Positions 1-11,824 are shown, numbered from the stretch's first letter. The stretch: DNA of 64,000 nt from Schistocephalus solidus (GCA_017591395.1 WEDG01002894.1:276929-340928); one strand, 5' to 3'. Made by a program: numbers and translations. The notes: generated by a model not told the origin, from the letters alone.

Positions 1-1380
1 AATTGTCACTTATTTCTAAGGATTTTAAAAAAGTATTGCGTTTAAGCCCTTATTCGCTGAGATCCTTCTTCAATAGGCTGTATGATCAAAATTAGAAAAA
101 GCAAACGGATGTTGCCCTTCCTCTGACGAATTTCAGCAGAAGCACAAAGATTATTAGTGAATATTTTTATTTGATCCGCAGTTGTTGGATCTTTGGCCTT
201 TCTTCTGGATGAAACTGGTCTTCTGGTATGAGGTTTTACATAACAATAAGTTCAGGTTGCCACATGTGGAAGGAATCTGCTGCGAAAACAGCTTACGTAA
301 ACAACTTGTTTAAAGTACTGCATACCCTTGACAGGCTGGATAGCCATCGCATTTGGAGAACAGCCCCGGTAACAATTAAAAGGGGCACAGACAATACAAA
401 GGTGGTCCCAGACGACCAGAAGGGTGAAGTCGGGTCCAGTTATATGTGTCCCCGGAATAAATGCCATGATTTTACAGAGCGGCGCCTGTGTGCATAGGTT
501 AACATGGGAATAGCTTTGCCTACACCGATAAAAACATATCACTTTTAGATAGTGAACAGCCTCGTTGCACACAGTCTCGGAAAAACTTCAACTTCTTCTG
601 ACAGCCTTGAAATGAATCCGATTAAGAAATCTTTCACGGCATAATACGATAATAAATCCCTCAATGCAAGTTGGGCTTGAATTTTTCCTGTGTGACGCCT
701 AAAAATTGCTCTAAAAACCTCAATCCCACAGTATCTGCTGGACTTATCAATAAAACTCTGGTAAATGTGCAAAGTAGCAAACTTTAAAATTTCCAGTGGG
801 TAGCCATGTGAATATGATTCTCAGGTAGTATATCAAAAGGAATGCTGTTCACTAATAGACACCTCTTTCTGACACAAACAAATCCAGCAACTGATAACTT
901 CCAAGTTTTGTGCATGCTTAATTGACAATGACCACCTTTGTCTATTATCTACTTTATAGGATGGTAAGTTTTATAAGCAAGTAATTCCAAATAGCGCCTC
1001 CTTCAAAGAACCTTGTGTTTGTCATTATACCACAAAATGGGAAAGAAAAGGACCGTGGTACTTGAGAAACACCTTTACTTATTTTACTTCACACAAAAGC
1101 TAGCAAGGTAATTCATATGTTCAGACTTGGAATTATACGCTATGGTGATCCATATTGAGACCGCAATAAAAAGATTTTTTGGAAGTTATGCTTAACGATT
1201 TCTATAAATGTTTCATTAGTGTTTAAGCATAATTTTTTCACTCCAATTTTTAATATTTAGGTATGTTTTTTTATAATAAATTAACCATCCTAGTCTAACA
1301 AGCGCAAAGTCCTCTATCGACCAGCAATTTTGGCCACATTCCAGAACAGCCAGCAACCGTAAAAAAGATGGGATCTTAAT
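1..1380. other. AT-rich stretch, no supported gene
   Basis: Short open frames exist on both strands around 228-772, but they overlap each other in opposite directions and show no recognisable domain or paired splice sites. No repeat family seen elsewhere in the window was recognised here. I see nothing to annotate. Confidence 0.6.
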
Positions 1381-1589
1381 GTTCCCTCCCTAACGCGTGA
1401 AAAGCGACAATATCTCCGAGATAGGCCTCCCTTTCGTTCCCCCTATCTCATAAAGTTCCCCATGATCCCGCGTAAACGACACGCGAGTGGTGTAGCGGAA
1501 ACGGGGCGTGAAGCGGGGAGGGATTGTGGGCGTATCGAATAAATAGTCAAATGCGATAAAATTTATGGACAGTTTGTGCGGGTGCGCAA
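1381..1589 (+). promoter_or_regulatory. CpG-dense patch upstream of a candidate gene
   Basis: In an otherwise AT-rich neighbourhood these 200 bases are rich in CG dinucleotides (ACGCGTG, CGCGTAAACG, GCGGAAACGGGGCG). The patch ends at the ATG at 1590. This composition fits a promoter or 5' untranslated region of a transcribed gene. The role is inferred from composition and position only; no TATA box is obvious. Confidence 0.3.
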
Positions 1590-1799
1590 ATGGACCCCCC
1601 ATCGTACAACAAAACATGTTTTACCCTTTTCGAACGCTCGTTCTCCAAAGACTTTTCGAAAAAAGAGGCTGACTTACAGAAAAATTATTATGCAACGATA
1701 GAATTATTCGAAATCCTTGAGGAATACGCAATCATTAGCTATAAGATTTTTCAGAGTTTTCTGGACTTAAAAGCACATGGAGCCAAATCCTATAAATAA
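1590..1799 (+). CDS. Candidate small intronless gene, 69 aa, unrecognised
   Basis: ATG-started frame of 69 residues beginning MDPPSYNKTC and ending in a lysine-rich tail. The middle (about residues 18-60) is a charged, probably helical stretch with ADLQKNYY, FEILEEYAII and YKIFQSFLDL. The stop codon sits inside overlapping AATAAA-type signals at 1795-1812, so a polyadenylation signal directly follows. Together with the CpG-dense sequence upstream this makes a compact gene-like unit. I do not recognise the family. It could instead be a first or last exon, or a chance frame. Confidence 0.35.
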   Translation: MDPPSYNKTCFTLFERSFSKDFSKKEADLQKNYYATIELFEILEEYAIISYKIFQSFLDLKAHGAKSYK

Positions 1800-3514
1800 A
1801 TAAAAAATAAAAAGGAGGCTACTTGTTTGCTGAACTTCACCAGCTAAGCTGAACGCAGATTTTCATTTACCTAACCGATGAAAACATTAGGTTGCTCTGA
1901 TTGACTATAACAAAAACCTATTCGACTACTGTTGTCAGACTATGCCAGTTAGCACGATTTTCAAGGGATATCACGTTAGTGGACAGTCAGCATTCATGGT
2001 AATTTACTTTTAGGAAGTTCTCAGAAAGATAGGAAATAGGTGAGTCATTTTCTATGGTTTATTTGACGATTTCTGTTGAGCATATTCTATCGTATTCTTC
2101 TGCTTCAGAGTGACTTTCGCAGGCTATCGGACCCCATCCAATTTTACCTCCGTTTGTAACTCGAAAATACTCGCTGTGGAGAAAGCAAACCGTATTCACG
2201 TGCGCCCTAAGGTGGGGTTTCCAAACTTATACTACTTTTACTAAAAAAATGTTGTTTTCTGAATAATGGCTTCAAGGCTAAATCCTACTAAATCCCACTA
2301 ACATAAGCAAACGAAAAGACTAATCTCGTGCATTAGAATTTTTACAGCTGAGGCCTGAAGCAGTTGGTTGATAGTCCCTTCCAACTTCCGTAGATAGCAA
2401 GTTGAGTCGGTAATGTTAAAATACAGAACAAGGTTTACTATTCTGCCCGGAAGAAGTTCAAATCAGCCCTGTAATTTCCGGCGTTTGGAGTTTATTTTTA
2501 GTTATTCAAAAAGACACGAGATTTTTGATGGCCCTATGTGGCCCATGCATTTTTAAGCAAACAATTTTATAAACTTAGACTGAGAAGAAGTCGTTTTTTC
2601 TCAGATTCCTCCTACTGTAGTTATACAAAGAAAGCTAGATGTCAATTTCAAGGATATATTTCGTCGTCAAGTGTGAAATTTGCAGTGAGACATATGATGC
2701 ACTTTGATGGCTTCTCATTTCACTTCGGTAATATATTTGAACATTCGTTTGTTTTTAGCAAGGTACTATACATATTTCCTCTTTTTAAATCCTTTTGTAC
2801 TTTGAAACATTGTAAAAATGTTTTTATTATTCTGGTTTAAGGATGAAAAAGTTGGAACTTCGTACCTCTACAAATAATTAGTTACTATGTGGAAATACAA
2901 CATCACAGACAACTCGGAATAGCAATTATTTATGTTGTTCTTATATGACCACACAACAGACAGTATCAAACTAGTATGCAAAATTTGTTCTGGTAAATTT
3001 GACCGCACGAATAAGCTATGTGTTCGACCAGAATCAAAGGTGGATATTAGTGATCTGAAAGCCGCCGTTGTTCTTTTATTCGATAAAAATGCTAAAATTA
3101 ACTGAAAAAAAGTTATTAATAAACTGTCTCCTTTTCTCATTAAGTTTCTCACGAGTCTTTTACACAGCAAATTGGTTGCAACTCCAAAGGAGTCGCACCT
3201 TCACCGATGCCAAGACTTCGAGCAGTAGGCGTATTCACGGTACTAACCCAAAATAATAACTTTTAAACGATTATGAAGCAATTCGTTTTCATTACCGGAC
3301 AAATGACTGGAAGTAATGCAAGAACAGACGAGATACAACATATAAACGACTTCGTGCGCTAAAGTTTCTTCCGTAAATAAACACGACACAGGATACTCTC
3401 CTTATGGTACATTACTAAGACACCTGTTTAAACTATTCGAATAAGTGTATTCCGTGGAAGCTGTAGATATGACCATCCGAAAATTAAAATATGATTAAGC
3501 TCAAGGTAACTGAT
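1800..3514. other. AT-rich intergenic stretch
   Basis: Overlapping frames at 2,538-2,840 (plus), 2,868-3,170 (minus) and 3,068-3,256 (plus) are the longest. None has a recognisable domain, and the composition is typical of AT-rich noncoding DNA. No repeat shared with the rest of the window was recognised. Confidence 0.5.
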
Positions 3515-3600
3515 CGGCTCCCCTAACTCAGTTATTTAGAGCGTTGACTGTGCTCAAGCCTTGGTCTGGTGTGCTTGGGTTCGAATCCCACCGAAGCCGC
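3515..3600 (+). pseudogene. tRNA-like relic or head of a different SINE
   Basis: A perfect pol III B box, GGTTCGAATCC, lies at 3578-3588. An A-box-like D arm (AACTCAGTTATTTAGAGC) lies upstream. The ends CGGCTCC (3515-3521) and GAAGCCG (3593-3599) pair at six of seven positions as an acceptor stem. The stretch between D arm and T arm is too long and poorly paired for a normal tRNA, and only part of the T stem pairs. A decayed tRNA or tRNA-derived SINE head is more likely than a working tRNA. Its sequence differs from the SINE at 57-64 kb. Confidence 0.45.
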
Positions 3601-4089
3601 CGACTTTTCAAACGAAACAAAAGTTACAAAAAGACAGAAGCAGGGGGATCATTTGAGAAGGTGGAAGTGCTTAGCAGAATAAAATCAATTTAATCTTAAC
3701 GTTTTGAAGAGATTGGTCGGTTACCATTGTGAAGGCCTTAATGGCGCCAACTCAAACAGAAGTGTCAAGGCTTTGCTGAGATAGTCGGTTTTTGGCTGAT
3801 CGAGGGTTTTATTTTTTCGTTACCTTGGCCTTTTGGTGAATATTTGGCGAGCTTGAAAGCTGCGTACACTATGAGCTATCGCCTCCGTAGAGAGAAGTTT
3901 AGTCGCCGCATAGGGTATTCAACATTCTAAGCTCTTTTTCTCCGTCATCGGTTGTATTTAGGTCGTTTATGCACGTTTATTTAGTCATATTTTCCTAGTC
4001 AATTTGAAAATAGTGACACAGGACATTTAATGCCGTAGGAAGGTCAGGAGGCCTGCTTATGGAGTTAGAATCTCAATACGACCGCTCAA
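3601..4089. other. No feature recognised
   Basis: Mixed-composition DNA after the tRNA-like relic. I see no long frame, no repeat shared with the rest of the window and no splice-site pair. Confidence 0.5.
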
Positions 4090-4419
4090 ATGCTAGTCAT
4101 TCCGTCCTTTAGTTATCCCATCCCAAAATGGCAGCTTCGTGAGGATGGCCATTTTCTCCGTTGGGCGCTGCAAGCTGAGAGTTTCGGCCCTAGTGTCCGA
4201 GTTGTTAGCTTGAGTTGGCACATTCGTGTCTACAGGTTTAGCCCCGAATCCTTCAAAAAATATGCAGTCACTTATAATCAGATGCCATGGCACCATCCAG
4301 CTTGGAACAACCAAGACACGATAAAATTCAGCTCCAGCGCAGTCCTGTTTCGCCTTGTTGCCAGAACCAATGAGCGGATATCAACTGATACTTTCGAATC
4401 ATTTACAAGCTACCAGTGA
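4090..4419 (+). CDS. Low-confidence open frame in a GC-richer island, 109 aa
   Basis: The frame starts MLVIPSFSYPIPKW and lies in a GC-richer island (about 4,080-4,600) between AT-rich flanks. A second frame overlaps it from 4,355 to 4,597, so this may be a decayed coding sequence with a frame change near 4,360-4,420. No domain, signal peptide or splice-site pair is convincing. A retroelement or processed-pseudogene remnant is as likely as a gene. Confidence 0.15.
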   Translation: MLVIPSFSYPIPKWQLREDGHFLRWALQAESFGPSVRVVSLSWHIRVYRFSPESFKKYAVTYNQMPWHHPAWNNQDTIKFSSSAVLFRLVARTNERISTDTFESFTSYQ

Positions 4420-6329
4420 AACTCTGATTTCCATGCTGTTAGCCAAATCGGTCTTATGTCTTTTGCCCGCGACCCTGGGCAAATGTAACTCCACACCGCC
4501 CTATTCGAATCCTACTACGTTGCGTTGTACCGACGAAAAACAGCTTCATCCCGCTGACACCATTCGCATGCCGTTAGACCTCAGCTCTGAGTCATAATTA
4601 CCGTGCCCCTGTTTAGAATTTTCAGACAATTTAGAGAACCCTTCAAATTTATGTAAATTGGTTATTGGTTTTCGTTCACTGTCCTACTTTGTAAAGGCCT
4701 GACAATTGGTAATCGATAACCTACGTTTTCCTACTCTGTCTTCATAAATTAGGTTTTATTTGAAGCTTCGCAGAGAATCCACTGAAAAACTTATATTTTA
4801 TGAAACGTTTGAACATTTTTGGTTTACATTCTCCAAGTCATTTCAGATTTGCGTATACACAGTTACTGTTGCGTAGTTTTCATTTTTTTCCAACTTGTGA
4901 AAGAGAAGTAAGGGAAAGATAATTCCATGTTTGAAGGAGTTTTTTACTTAAAAGTAAATTAAGTACAAATCATTCTTCGAAAGTTAAAAAGATAGCATAG
5001 ACATTAACATATATCACCTTATGTTTAAATTATGGATTGGCACAATACTCGTAACACTGCTGATTTTGTTCGCCAAATAACAACCGAGGCATATACTATT
5101 TACTATGAAGAGAGAAAACGTAATAAAAGTCAGTCTCCAAAGACTTTCAAAGGCGCCTAGAAGCCACCTTTTAAGAGCAAGGTTAAGCTGTTAACCGGAG
5201 TCTTGCAAGAAGTTCTTATTGAACTCTTGATTATAAGTGCTTTTCAGTGCACGTCTGGGTCCATAATGGGACACAGTTTAAACCAATAAACATGAAAACC
5301 ACCTGTATAATGAACTGCAATTCCCTGGTGGGGGTTCGAAGTGAATAACATTTCACAGTTTCAACCAAAGACAGCCAGGTAAGTAGCATATGCAATGGGT
5401 CATCTACTTTTACCATTGCCATGATGCTTCATCATTTTTGGCAAAAGCTATCAAATAGAGTACGTTGACGGTATGCTCATCTGCTATTTCACTGACGTGT
5501 AAACTCCAGTAGGGTCGAAATGGGATTCCTCACATGGACTTCTGCGAAGGGAGCAAAGTCAACACAGAGTCCTGTGCCTGTCGCCTTAGATGTTATGCAC
5601 ATTAAGGAGTTTGTGGTAATGAGCAAAAAGAAATAGTGGAATCGGTTGACGCTGTTGAGTATGCCAAGCTCCATGTTAATTTATCGACGGGAAACCAGTT
5701 ACGCACGTATGACTGATAATACCCAGATAACTAAAAGTGTCGCATGTGTTTTGCTCTGCCTCGCTCACTAGAGGTTAACCGAAAACCACTAATTAAAGTA
5801 AAGCTTTTATCCGAGCCATAGCAAATCATACAATGAAAATGGATCAAGTAGATGTTTCTCGTTGTGGGCCGCTCAACCACACTGATTTAGTTTTCTGTCT
5901 TAGTGAAAGCTATTTTAGTCTGCCAGACGTGATGCAAGATAGAAAAGTGTCAAACTTGATATTCATCCAAAATTCAAACGTGTTTGGGAATCCTAAAAAA
6001 TAATTATTTCGATATATTTAAGATGGGTCATTTATAAAGTATCCAAAAATAGTTCAGAATAGTACAATCTGTTTTTGCTTGTGCTAGAAAGACAACAATA
6101 ATGCTTCGAGTTATGAAAAACCACATGCCACTGTTATCAAAGGAACTGACAGTTTACGGGCCTTTCAGTCTTACAAAAATGAATCCTTTTCATAAAACAT
6201 TTATTTCTTTCCTACATCGTTCAACTATAGGCTGATCTCACGATAATTACCAAACAAGTCTGACCAAAACGAATTCATCACATACAAAATAGTCACCAAT
6301 TTGCCGCATGAATAGGAAAGTTATTTTAA
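4420..6329. other. Intergenic stretch, nothing firm
   Basis: Apart from the tail of the GC-richer island up to about 4,600 and a slightly GC-richer patch at 5,220-5,780 carrying short minus-strand frames of about 60 residues, this is AT-rich DNA. I found no recognisable domain or repeat. Confidence 0.5.
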
Positions 6330-6562
6330 AAAACCCAATTTTTCCTTTGATCGACTAAACCTGGGGCAGGAATGTTGGCAGAGGGGCACTCACGGCTCGC
6401 GATAAGGACATATTTGTCCCGTTGTGCCTGGGGCTCACTCTCAAACCCCGTCAGCAACCGCATAGCGGATAGTATCATAAGCATAATCGCATTACCAACA
6501 AGAACAAGAGATACTTGGATGGTCAGTTCTGGCTTATTAGCCGTCATCAGTCAATCAAACTA
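6330..6562 (-). repeat. Diverged partial copy of the hammerhead SINE
   Basis: Read on the minus strand, this has the SINE body: CTGATGACGGCTAATAAGCC followed by degraded sequence matching the region after the hammerhead in the 57-64 kb array. The plus-strand reading GTTGTGCCTGGGGCTCACTC matches the array text around its GTTGTGCCCTGGAGCTCAG. The tRNA head is missing. The core after stem II reads GAAC rather than GAAA, so this copy is predicted not to cleave. Confidence 0.7.
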
Positions 6563-6714
6563 AAGCTCAGGTGCTGTTATCCCCGAATTTCAACTCCGTG
6601 ACCTGTTTTTTAGGAGTCAAAAGTCCAAAATATTAACTAATAGGCTCTGTATTTTTGGAAGTGAGCGCCCCAATACCAATGTCAAGATATCCGATCGCAA
6701 CCGACAGAGCACCG

Positions 6715-6875
6715 TGTCCGTCGATCAATTTTTAGGACGCTGACCTTCTAACCAACGGTCGCGGGTTCGCGTCTAACACATTGCAATACCTGGGGTTCAG
6801 TTTAGCTGACCCATGACTGCTAATAAGCCAGAAATGTTCATTTAGTCTCCGTTGTATTTTTGTAATGTTATTTTG
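6715..6875 (+). repeat. Second diverged SINE fragment, plus strand
   Basis: The B-box part is recognisable as GGTCGCGGGTTCGCGTC, followed by sequence matching the array body including GCTAATAAGCCAGAAATG and a decayed GTCTCC-TTGT segment. The CUGAUGA core is reduced (CATGACTG), so the hammerhead is lost. It lies 150 bases from the opposite-strand copy at 6,330-6,562, so the two form an old inverted pair. Confidence 0.65.
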
Positions 6876-9234
6876 CCTGGCGGGTTATTTAAATGGGGTT
6901 ATGTATAATAGCTCCCATAGCTCATGACATTTCAACTGAAATTTTGAAATATGTTCCGAATTTGAAAAAAATTACTCAAGTAGACTTTTAAAATTAATAA
7001 TTGTGCAGCATAATCTCAAGATATTTAAGTGACGGCAGGATGTCGGCTTTTGAATGATGTTCTTTTTGACCACCTGCATTCACACTGTAAAAAAATAATA
7101 ATGTGTGTTATGCATTTTCAATGCCCTTATAAATTCAAATAGCGTTCATAGAAATCATGAACTAAAATTTTCTTTATTGTACTCAGAAGCTAGTAAAGTA
7201 AGTCTTTATCAAAGTCAAAGCTTTAAGGATGGGCATATTTCGATTTTCAAAAGTTTCGTACATTGCCGAATATTTTTCTAATTCTACCGGTTGTAACACT
7301 TTTATACAAGTTTTCCAAACTACATACTGTTAAAATTGTGTAAAACGATAACGCATTTCTCTCTATGCTATAAGGAAGTGGTTGCGTAGTCATCATAAAA
7401 TTTTGCGGTGGAGTTGGATCACGTTGTATACTTTATGGGCAACATTAATGAATTGATGGATTATAAAGTAAAATTTCTCGATCTTAAAAAATCTCCATAT
7501 GAGAAAATTTTCGGAACCGAAAGATACTCTTCCCTCAGAGATGCAAATCAAAGAAGGCATAATTTTCTATCAAATGACTACAAGAAAGAATATATTTGTA
7601 TAGATTTTCTATACAATATACTTGAATTTATAAAGAATTTTGAAAGGCTATGAAAAAACGCATACTACTTAAGTGAATATTTTTTTACCGACTATGCTTC
7701 TTGCAGGCGGTCAGAAAGAACTCAATCAAAATCTAAATTCCTGAGGTGACTGAAATACCTTTTTGGCTACATGAGCATCTTAAATCTCTACATACAAACG
7801 ACTATTCATTGACTTCTCGCATTCAAACATTGCCTTTAAGTGTAACCTTATGAAGAATTACACTAACCTATTCCACTTAATTACATATCATGGAAGATCA
7901 ACAGCTTTAGCTGAAATAATTTGTGTCATCCTTGAATCACGTTTGCAGGAAAAAGTTGAATAAAACAAGCCACCTCTACAAGGAGTGTCAAAACCCAATA
8001 GGGAATGTGTGTTTGATAGGCAAGTCATGATGGTAAGTATGTAAGGGAATTAGGTACGTTTTAAGAGACCGGATTTATTGCTTAAGTTATTTGCTAAATG
8101 AAGAATTCCACCTATTTAAATACATTTAGAAGATTCAGAAACAAATATTGTCCATTGACCTATGCCTCAGCGTGCCAGTAGATTGACGATAAGTAATTGT
8201 TTTATTTGTCTGCATGGGCGATTACTTTTAAATCTCATTACCTGCACTGTAGCTGTTTCTTTTCTAAACAGGGTGGTTTTAAGTGATCACATTATCTGCA
8301 GCACAACAGTTCAGTCTTTCATGTTGGAATACCGTTGGAAGATCGCTATGCCAATTAATCCAACGCACAGCAAGTTAATCAGTTCAAGAGTCACTTAATC
8401 CCCTGGCATGTCTTTCCCCAGTTCATAAATTGTTCCATTGAAAAGGAAGGATGCTTTGAAACAAAACCGCAGGGGTCGATGAATTCAGTTATATCGGAAG
8501 TTGTTTACCATTTTATCTTGCTTGCTTTGGAGGAGTATTTCGATGATATTCACTACTAGCTAAAGAAAGATAGAAGAAAATGGGTCCTCACAGAAAAACA
8601 TATAATGGCCTCGTTTAGTGGGACACGTATTCCCCTACTTTTCTCTAAGAGTAGTGCTGTCACACCGTTTGTAGTCTGAATCTGGTTAGAAATGTGAGTC
8701 GCCTGAATAACCATTTCGTCAGTGCTGAATTCGGAAGTCTAGGAGTATCGCGGAGGGCGATAGGCGAGTATCCTATTCATGCCCCATGAGAAGGCCACAG
8801 AATCGTACCAGGGTCTATACCTGGGCCTTTGTCATGCACCTATCGACAGTATGCCCTTGAGTTCTAGGCGAATACCCAGTGTTGCAGTAAGGTGACACAT
8901 CATGTTAGTGTCGCGGTTGTTTACAGGGTAATTGCATTCTACTTATACAGCATTATCCTGGGCACCTGTCTACAGAGCAACCCAAGAGTTATACGAAGGA
9001 AGTTCGTGTTGCCGTTTTCCAGCGTCCTTCTTTGTGGTTACATTGCCAGCGTGTTTTATACAACCCCTTGGTAAACAGAGACTTCGTGGGAAGCACAGAA
9101 TGACACCATGGAAGACCAATGAAGCGAGTGCTCCTTCACGATTGCACCTCGAGGTTTTTCAAATACTGCCAGAGGATTGACCAGGAGGGTAGAGCATAGG
9201 GTGGCAGAACGTGATGTTGCATAGAGAGTGCTAT
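6876..9234. other. Intergenic stretch, one weak frame
   Basis: AT-rich up to about 8,600, then more balanced. Only the frame at 7,435-7,653 looks at all protein-like. From about 8,700 the composition approaches that of the Penelope-like fragment that follows, and the sequence may be its decayed 5' part, but I could not align any reverse transcriptase motif there. Confidence 0.4.
7435..7653 (+). CDS. Weak candidate frame, 72 aa, unrecognised
   Basis: The open frame extends upstream to about 7,396 without an ATG; the first ATG is at 7,435 (MGNINELMDYKV). The product would be lysine- and aromatic-rich and probably helical, ending in FIKNFERL. A frame this long is notable in DNA this AT-rich, but no splice signals, promoter or family resemblance support it. 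Confidence 0.2.
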   Translation: MGNINELMDYKVKFLDLKKSPYEKIFGTERYSSLRDANQRRHNFLSNDYKKEYICIDFLYNILEFIKNFERL

Positions 9235-9833
9235 GCAACGTCGACAATCAAGCTCAGCCAGTAAGCAATATTGGCCAATATTTACCTACGTGTTCGCCCC
9301 CGGAGGATCCAGCCAGAACAAGCCCCTAGGTTATGACATGCGCCGCTATACATTAAGGACGTATCAGAAGCCACCGAGCGCATTGCTGCGGGACTTGGTG
9401 TCGGAATCGCACACTGACCCAAAGCTACCATGCGCAACAGGGTCATGAAAATCAAAAACAGATTAAATCCTAATGCGCAGTCGGGGGTAGTGTATCGCAA
9501 CCCGCGCCGAAACTGTTCACGTAACTACACAGGACACACTGAACGTGACGTATGTTTGAATCGTGCATACACAAGTATAAGCTGGCTGTGAAACGGGGTG
9601 ACTGCTTATCACAAGTGGTTGTCCACCCCTACGGAACGAGTCAATAATTTAAATTCGCCGTCATGAGGATAATCGCCAACGCCAGAAGTAAGACAAGACG
9701 AGAATTGATTGAAACCTGGACCTCCGATGAGAACTTGGTCAATCGCTTTATCGATCTGGTACCAGCATACCGAGCCCTGCTCAGTCACCTCTGGACTGGC
9801 GTCACTGATGTCTGATTAGCCCCTCACCCCCTA
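9235..9833 (+). pseudogene. Penelope-like element fragment, GIY-YIG endonuclease domain
   Basis: Three blocks of the C-terminal GIY-YIG region can be read in order. First is VSEATERIAAGLGVGIAH (about 9,363-9,416). Then GVVYRNP with NYTGHTERDV (from about 9,485), which replaces the usual GIY and YIG motifs. Then HKYKLAVKRGDCLSQVVVH and RRELIETWTSDENLVNRF, ending in YRALLSHL and a stop at about 9,833. A stop codon (in ..GIAH*), a frameshift near 9,565 and another stop near 9,640 break the frame, so it is dead. Known Penelope-like elements place this nuclease after the reverse transcriptase; the latter is not recognisable here. Confidence 0.75.
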
Positions 9834-9936
9834 TAACTATTACTGGTTTTTTTGCTGCTTCTGTCTCAGACGACGGACTCCAGTAAGAGTTCGAAAACTC
9901 AGTCGAATAAAACCATGATTCCGGCGAGCGAACAAC

Positions 9937-10178
9937 TTTCTTCTTTTTCTTTCTTCTTCTTTTTTCTTTTTTCTTCTTCTTCTTCTTTTTCTTTTCTTCT
10001 TTTTCCTCTTCTGCTTCTTCTTCTTTTCTTCTTCTTCTTCTTCTTCTCTCTTCTTCTTCTTCGTCTTCTTCTTCTTCTTCTTCTTCTTCTTCTTCTTTTC
10101 TTCTTCTTCTGCTTCTTCTTCTTTTTCTTCTTTTTCTTCTTCTTCTTCTTCTTCTTCTGCTTCTACTACTTCATCTTT
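9937..10178 (+). repeat. TTC-rich polypyrimidine tract (GAA/TTC microsatellite)
   Basis: About 240 bases almost entirely of T and C on the plus strand, dominated by TTC with interspersed TTTTC and CTGC variants. Both strands are open in several frames, so translation gives meaningless poly-Phe/Leu/Ser or poly-Lys/Glu strings. Long GAA/TTC mirror tracts are known to adopt triplex (H-DNA) structures and to be length-unstable. It begins about 100 bases after the Penelope-like fragment ends. Confidence 0.95.
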
Positions 10179-10293
10179 TTTTACCCTTACACACACACCT
10201 GGAATGTGAGCATTCGCCTCTAATGTTGACTATTTTTGGATTCTCTATCGTTTTAATTTCTCGTTATATTTTTGGCCAAAAACCTGATGTTGT

Positions 10294-10596
10294 TTGCGGT
10301 TGTTCTTACAGGGCATCTCCCGAAGGTTCAAACACTACGGAACCCGATGTTGTTTACCAGTGGATGAATGCCTAACATGCACCCCTGCTGTACCATACCA
10401 TCTCTTAAAAGATACCTTAGGGGGCGTGATCTACTTTCTGGCAGTTATTTTTGGGAGACTACATCACAGAGGCGTTTCTCGCACGCATCACCACCATGAA
10501 GCTGTCAGAGATAGCCGGATAAAAGTCGGTGGCAGAAACAGGGTCATTGCCTCAATCAAGACTGTATTTTATTTCGACTGGTACCTTTTCAAATAA
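10294..10596 (+). pseudogene. Second Penelope-like GIY-YIG fragment, degenerate
   Basis: The 100-residue frame contains FKHYGTRCCLPVDECL, which resembles the linker before the nuclease. It is followed by KDTLGGVIYFLAV, a GIY-like motif preceded by the KD-L spacing typical of flatworm Penelope-like elements, and then by GVSRTHHHHEAVRD, resembling the TR-x-x-EH-x-x-AVRD block. The YIG half and the catalytic glutamate region are not clear. It is about 450 bases downstream of the fragment at 9,235-9,833 and separated from it by the TTC tract. It is probably a different copy, not the same one continued. Confidence 0.5.
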
Positions 10597-11174
10597 ATGA
10601 CCTCTGAGTCGTGCGCAGACCCCCACGGGAACATCCATAGAGCAATTCCTATTGCCACTGTCTGCCAACGCATTGCTCGACGGATTGCCCAGCCTACCAA
10701 GCGTGATCATATCACAATGTAGAAGATTTTTCTTTGAGCTTGGCTCTTACTTGATTCCCACGTAGGTCAGTTTACCTTAGAGTGTCCCGTGGAACTATGC
10801 GCAACGTCCAGTTTCTTCAGTGTAGTATACTGACAAACGAATCTTCTAGTAAACGCATTCACTTCTCGGTTCTGGCATCTAATCCTCCGGAACGACAAAG
10901 AGCCCTAACAAGGGGTAAGGCCTACTACTGTTGAAAGTTTGCCCCATTTGCATCAATATTTAACCGTTGTCCCTAACGCGAGCCACCATCCCATCACGAG
11001 GGTAACCTACCATCTGAGATAATTGCTCATGACATCCGAAGTTCAGCCGAGTTCTCTAGAGTACATCGCGAATCGCTATGTTGAAGGCCGCTTTCAAATA
11101 TACGAATGAGGTTTAGAGATTGGCATACTTTTCCAGAACTTTCCCACGGTTAGTGGGCAATAAAGATTATTTAT
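10597..11174. other. No feature recognised
   Basis: Balanced-composition DNA between the Penelope-like fragment and a retroelement fragment. No open frame above about 60 codons is convincing and no repeat was matched. Confidence 0.4.
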
Positions 11175-11535
11175 CTAGTTACGCGATGTTATCTGATTCC
11201 ACACTCGGTTCTGAACGAAGTTTCTGCTCCCAATGCATGTGCAGATGATTGAGTAGAACACGGACAGAGGTTTTACCGGCAATATGGAGGAGGAAGAGGC
11301 GGGGTTTCCAGTTACCTTGTGTTTGTGCATGGTGTTTATGGCCACATTCTTGGAGTCGTGACGGATTTTTTTGTCCCACATTTCCTGGGACAGTGCATTA
11401 ATAGCGTCTACCAGCCGATTGACGCCGTGCTTCCAGACTTCGGATGGAATTGCATCTGCACCCTGCGCATTTCCACTGGGCGTCTGTTGTACTGCAGTTC
11501 ACTTGGTAATTATGAAGTGATATTCTGTCTAGACG
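11175..11535 (-). pseudogene. RTE-like reverse transcriptase fragment of the zinc-finger retroelement family
   Basis: On the minus strand the finger region reads AVQQTPSGNAQGADAIPSEV then WKHGVNRLVDAINALSQEMW (about 11,530-11,385). After a frame change come HKHKGNW, LLHIAGKTSVRVLLNHL and HWEQKLRSEPSV. The order SGxAxGxDAIP, QEMW, KGN, IAGK, LLNRL is the diagnostic order of the same family seen at 38.7-41.6 kb. At least one frameshift splits it, so it is dead. The downstream palm domain with the catalytic aspartates is absent. Confidence 0.75.
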
Positions 11536-11824
11536 TTGCCACTGCACATCACCTAGGTCACAGCTACGCCCCGTTCCTCACGTATGCAAACGAAGACTTA
11601 GTCCAGCAATTTCCAGTCACGTGAGAGAAGAGGCGTACACATCGCATTTTTCGGGATCGGAAGACGAAATGTCATTAACCTTCGCGGCGATCGGTTTGAA
11701 ACGCAGTGAACTTAACATGTGGCGGACTGTAACATTAGCTTTCACGTGCATTCAACCGGCCGCATCCGTCCTTGCCCCGCTTACAACTTCTGCCCCTCAC
11801 TTAAGGCAACATGAGACAGTTTGA
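11536..11824. other. Probable decayed upstream part of the same retroelement fragment
   Basis: Plus-strand frames here (11,319-11,624 and 11,621-11,824) are antisense to or run past the reverse transcriptase fragment. Nothing independent is recognised. Confidence 0.35.

Noticed and set aside
9840..10223. Lys/Glu-rich and Phe/Leu-rich proteins over the TTC tract
   Set aside because: Pure by-products of a simple repeat on opposite strands.
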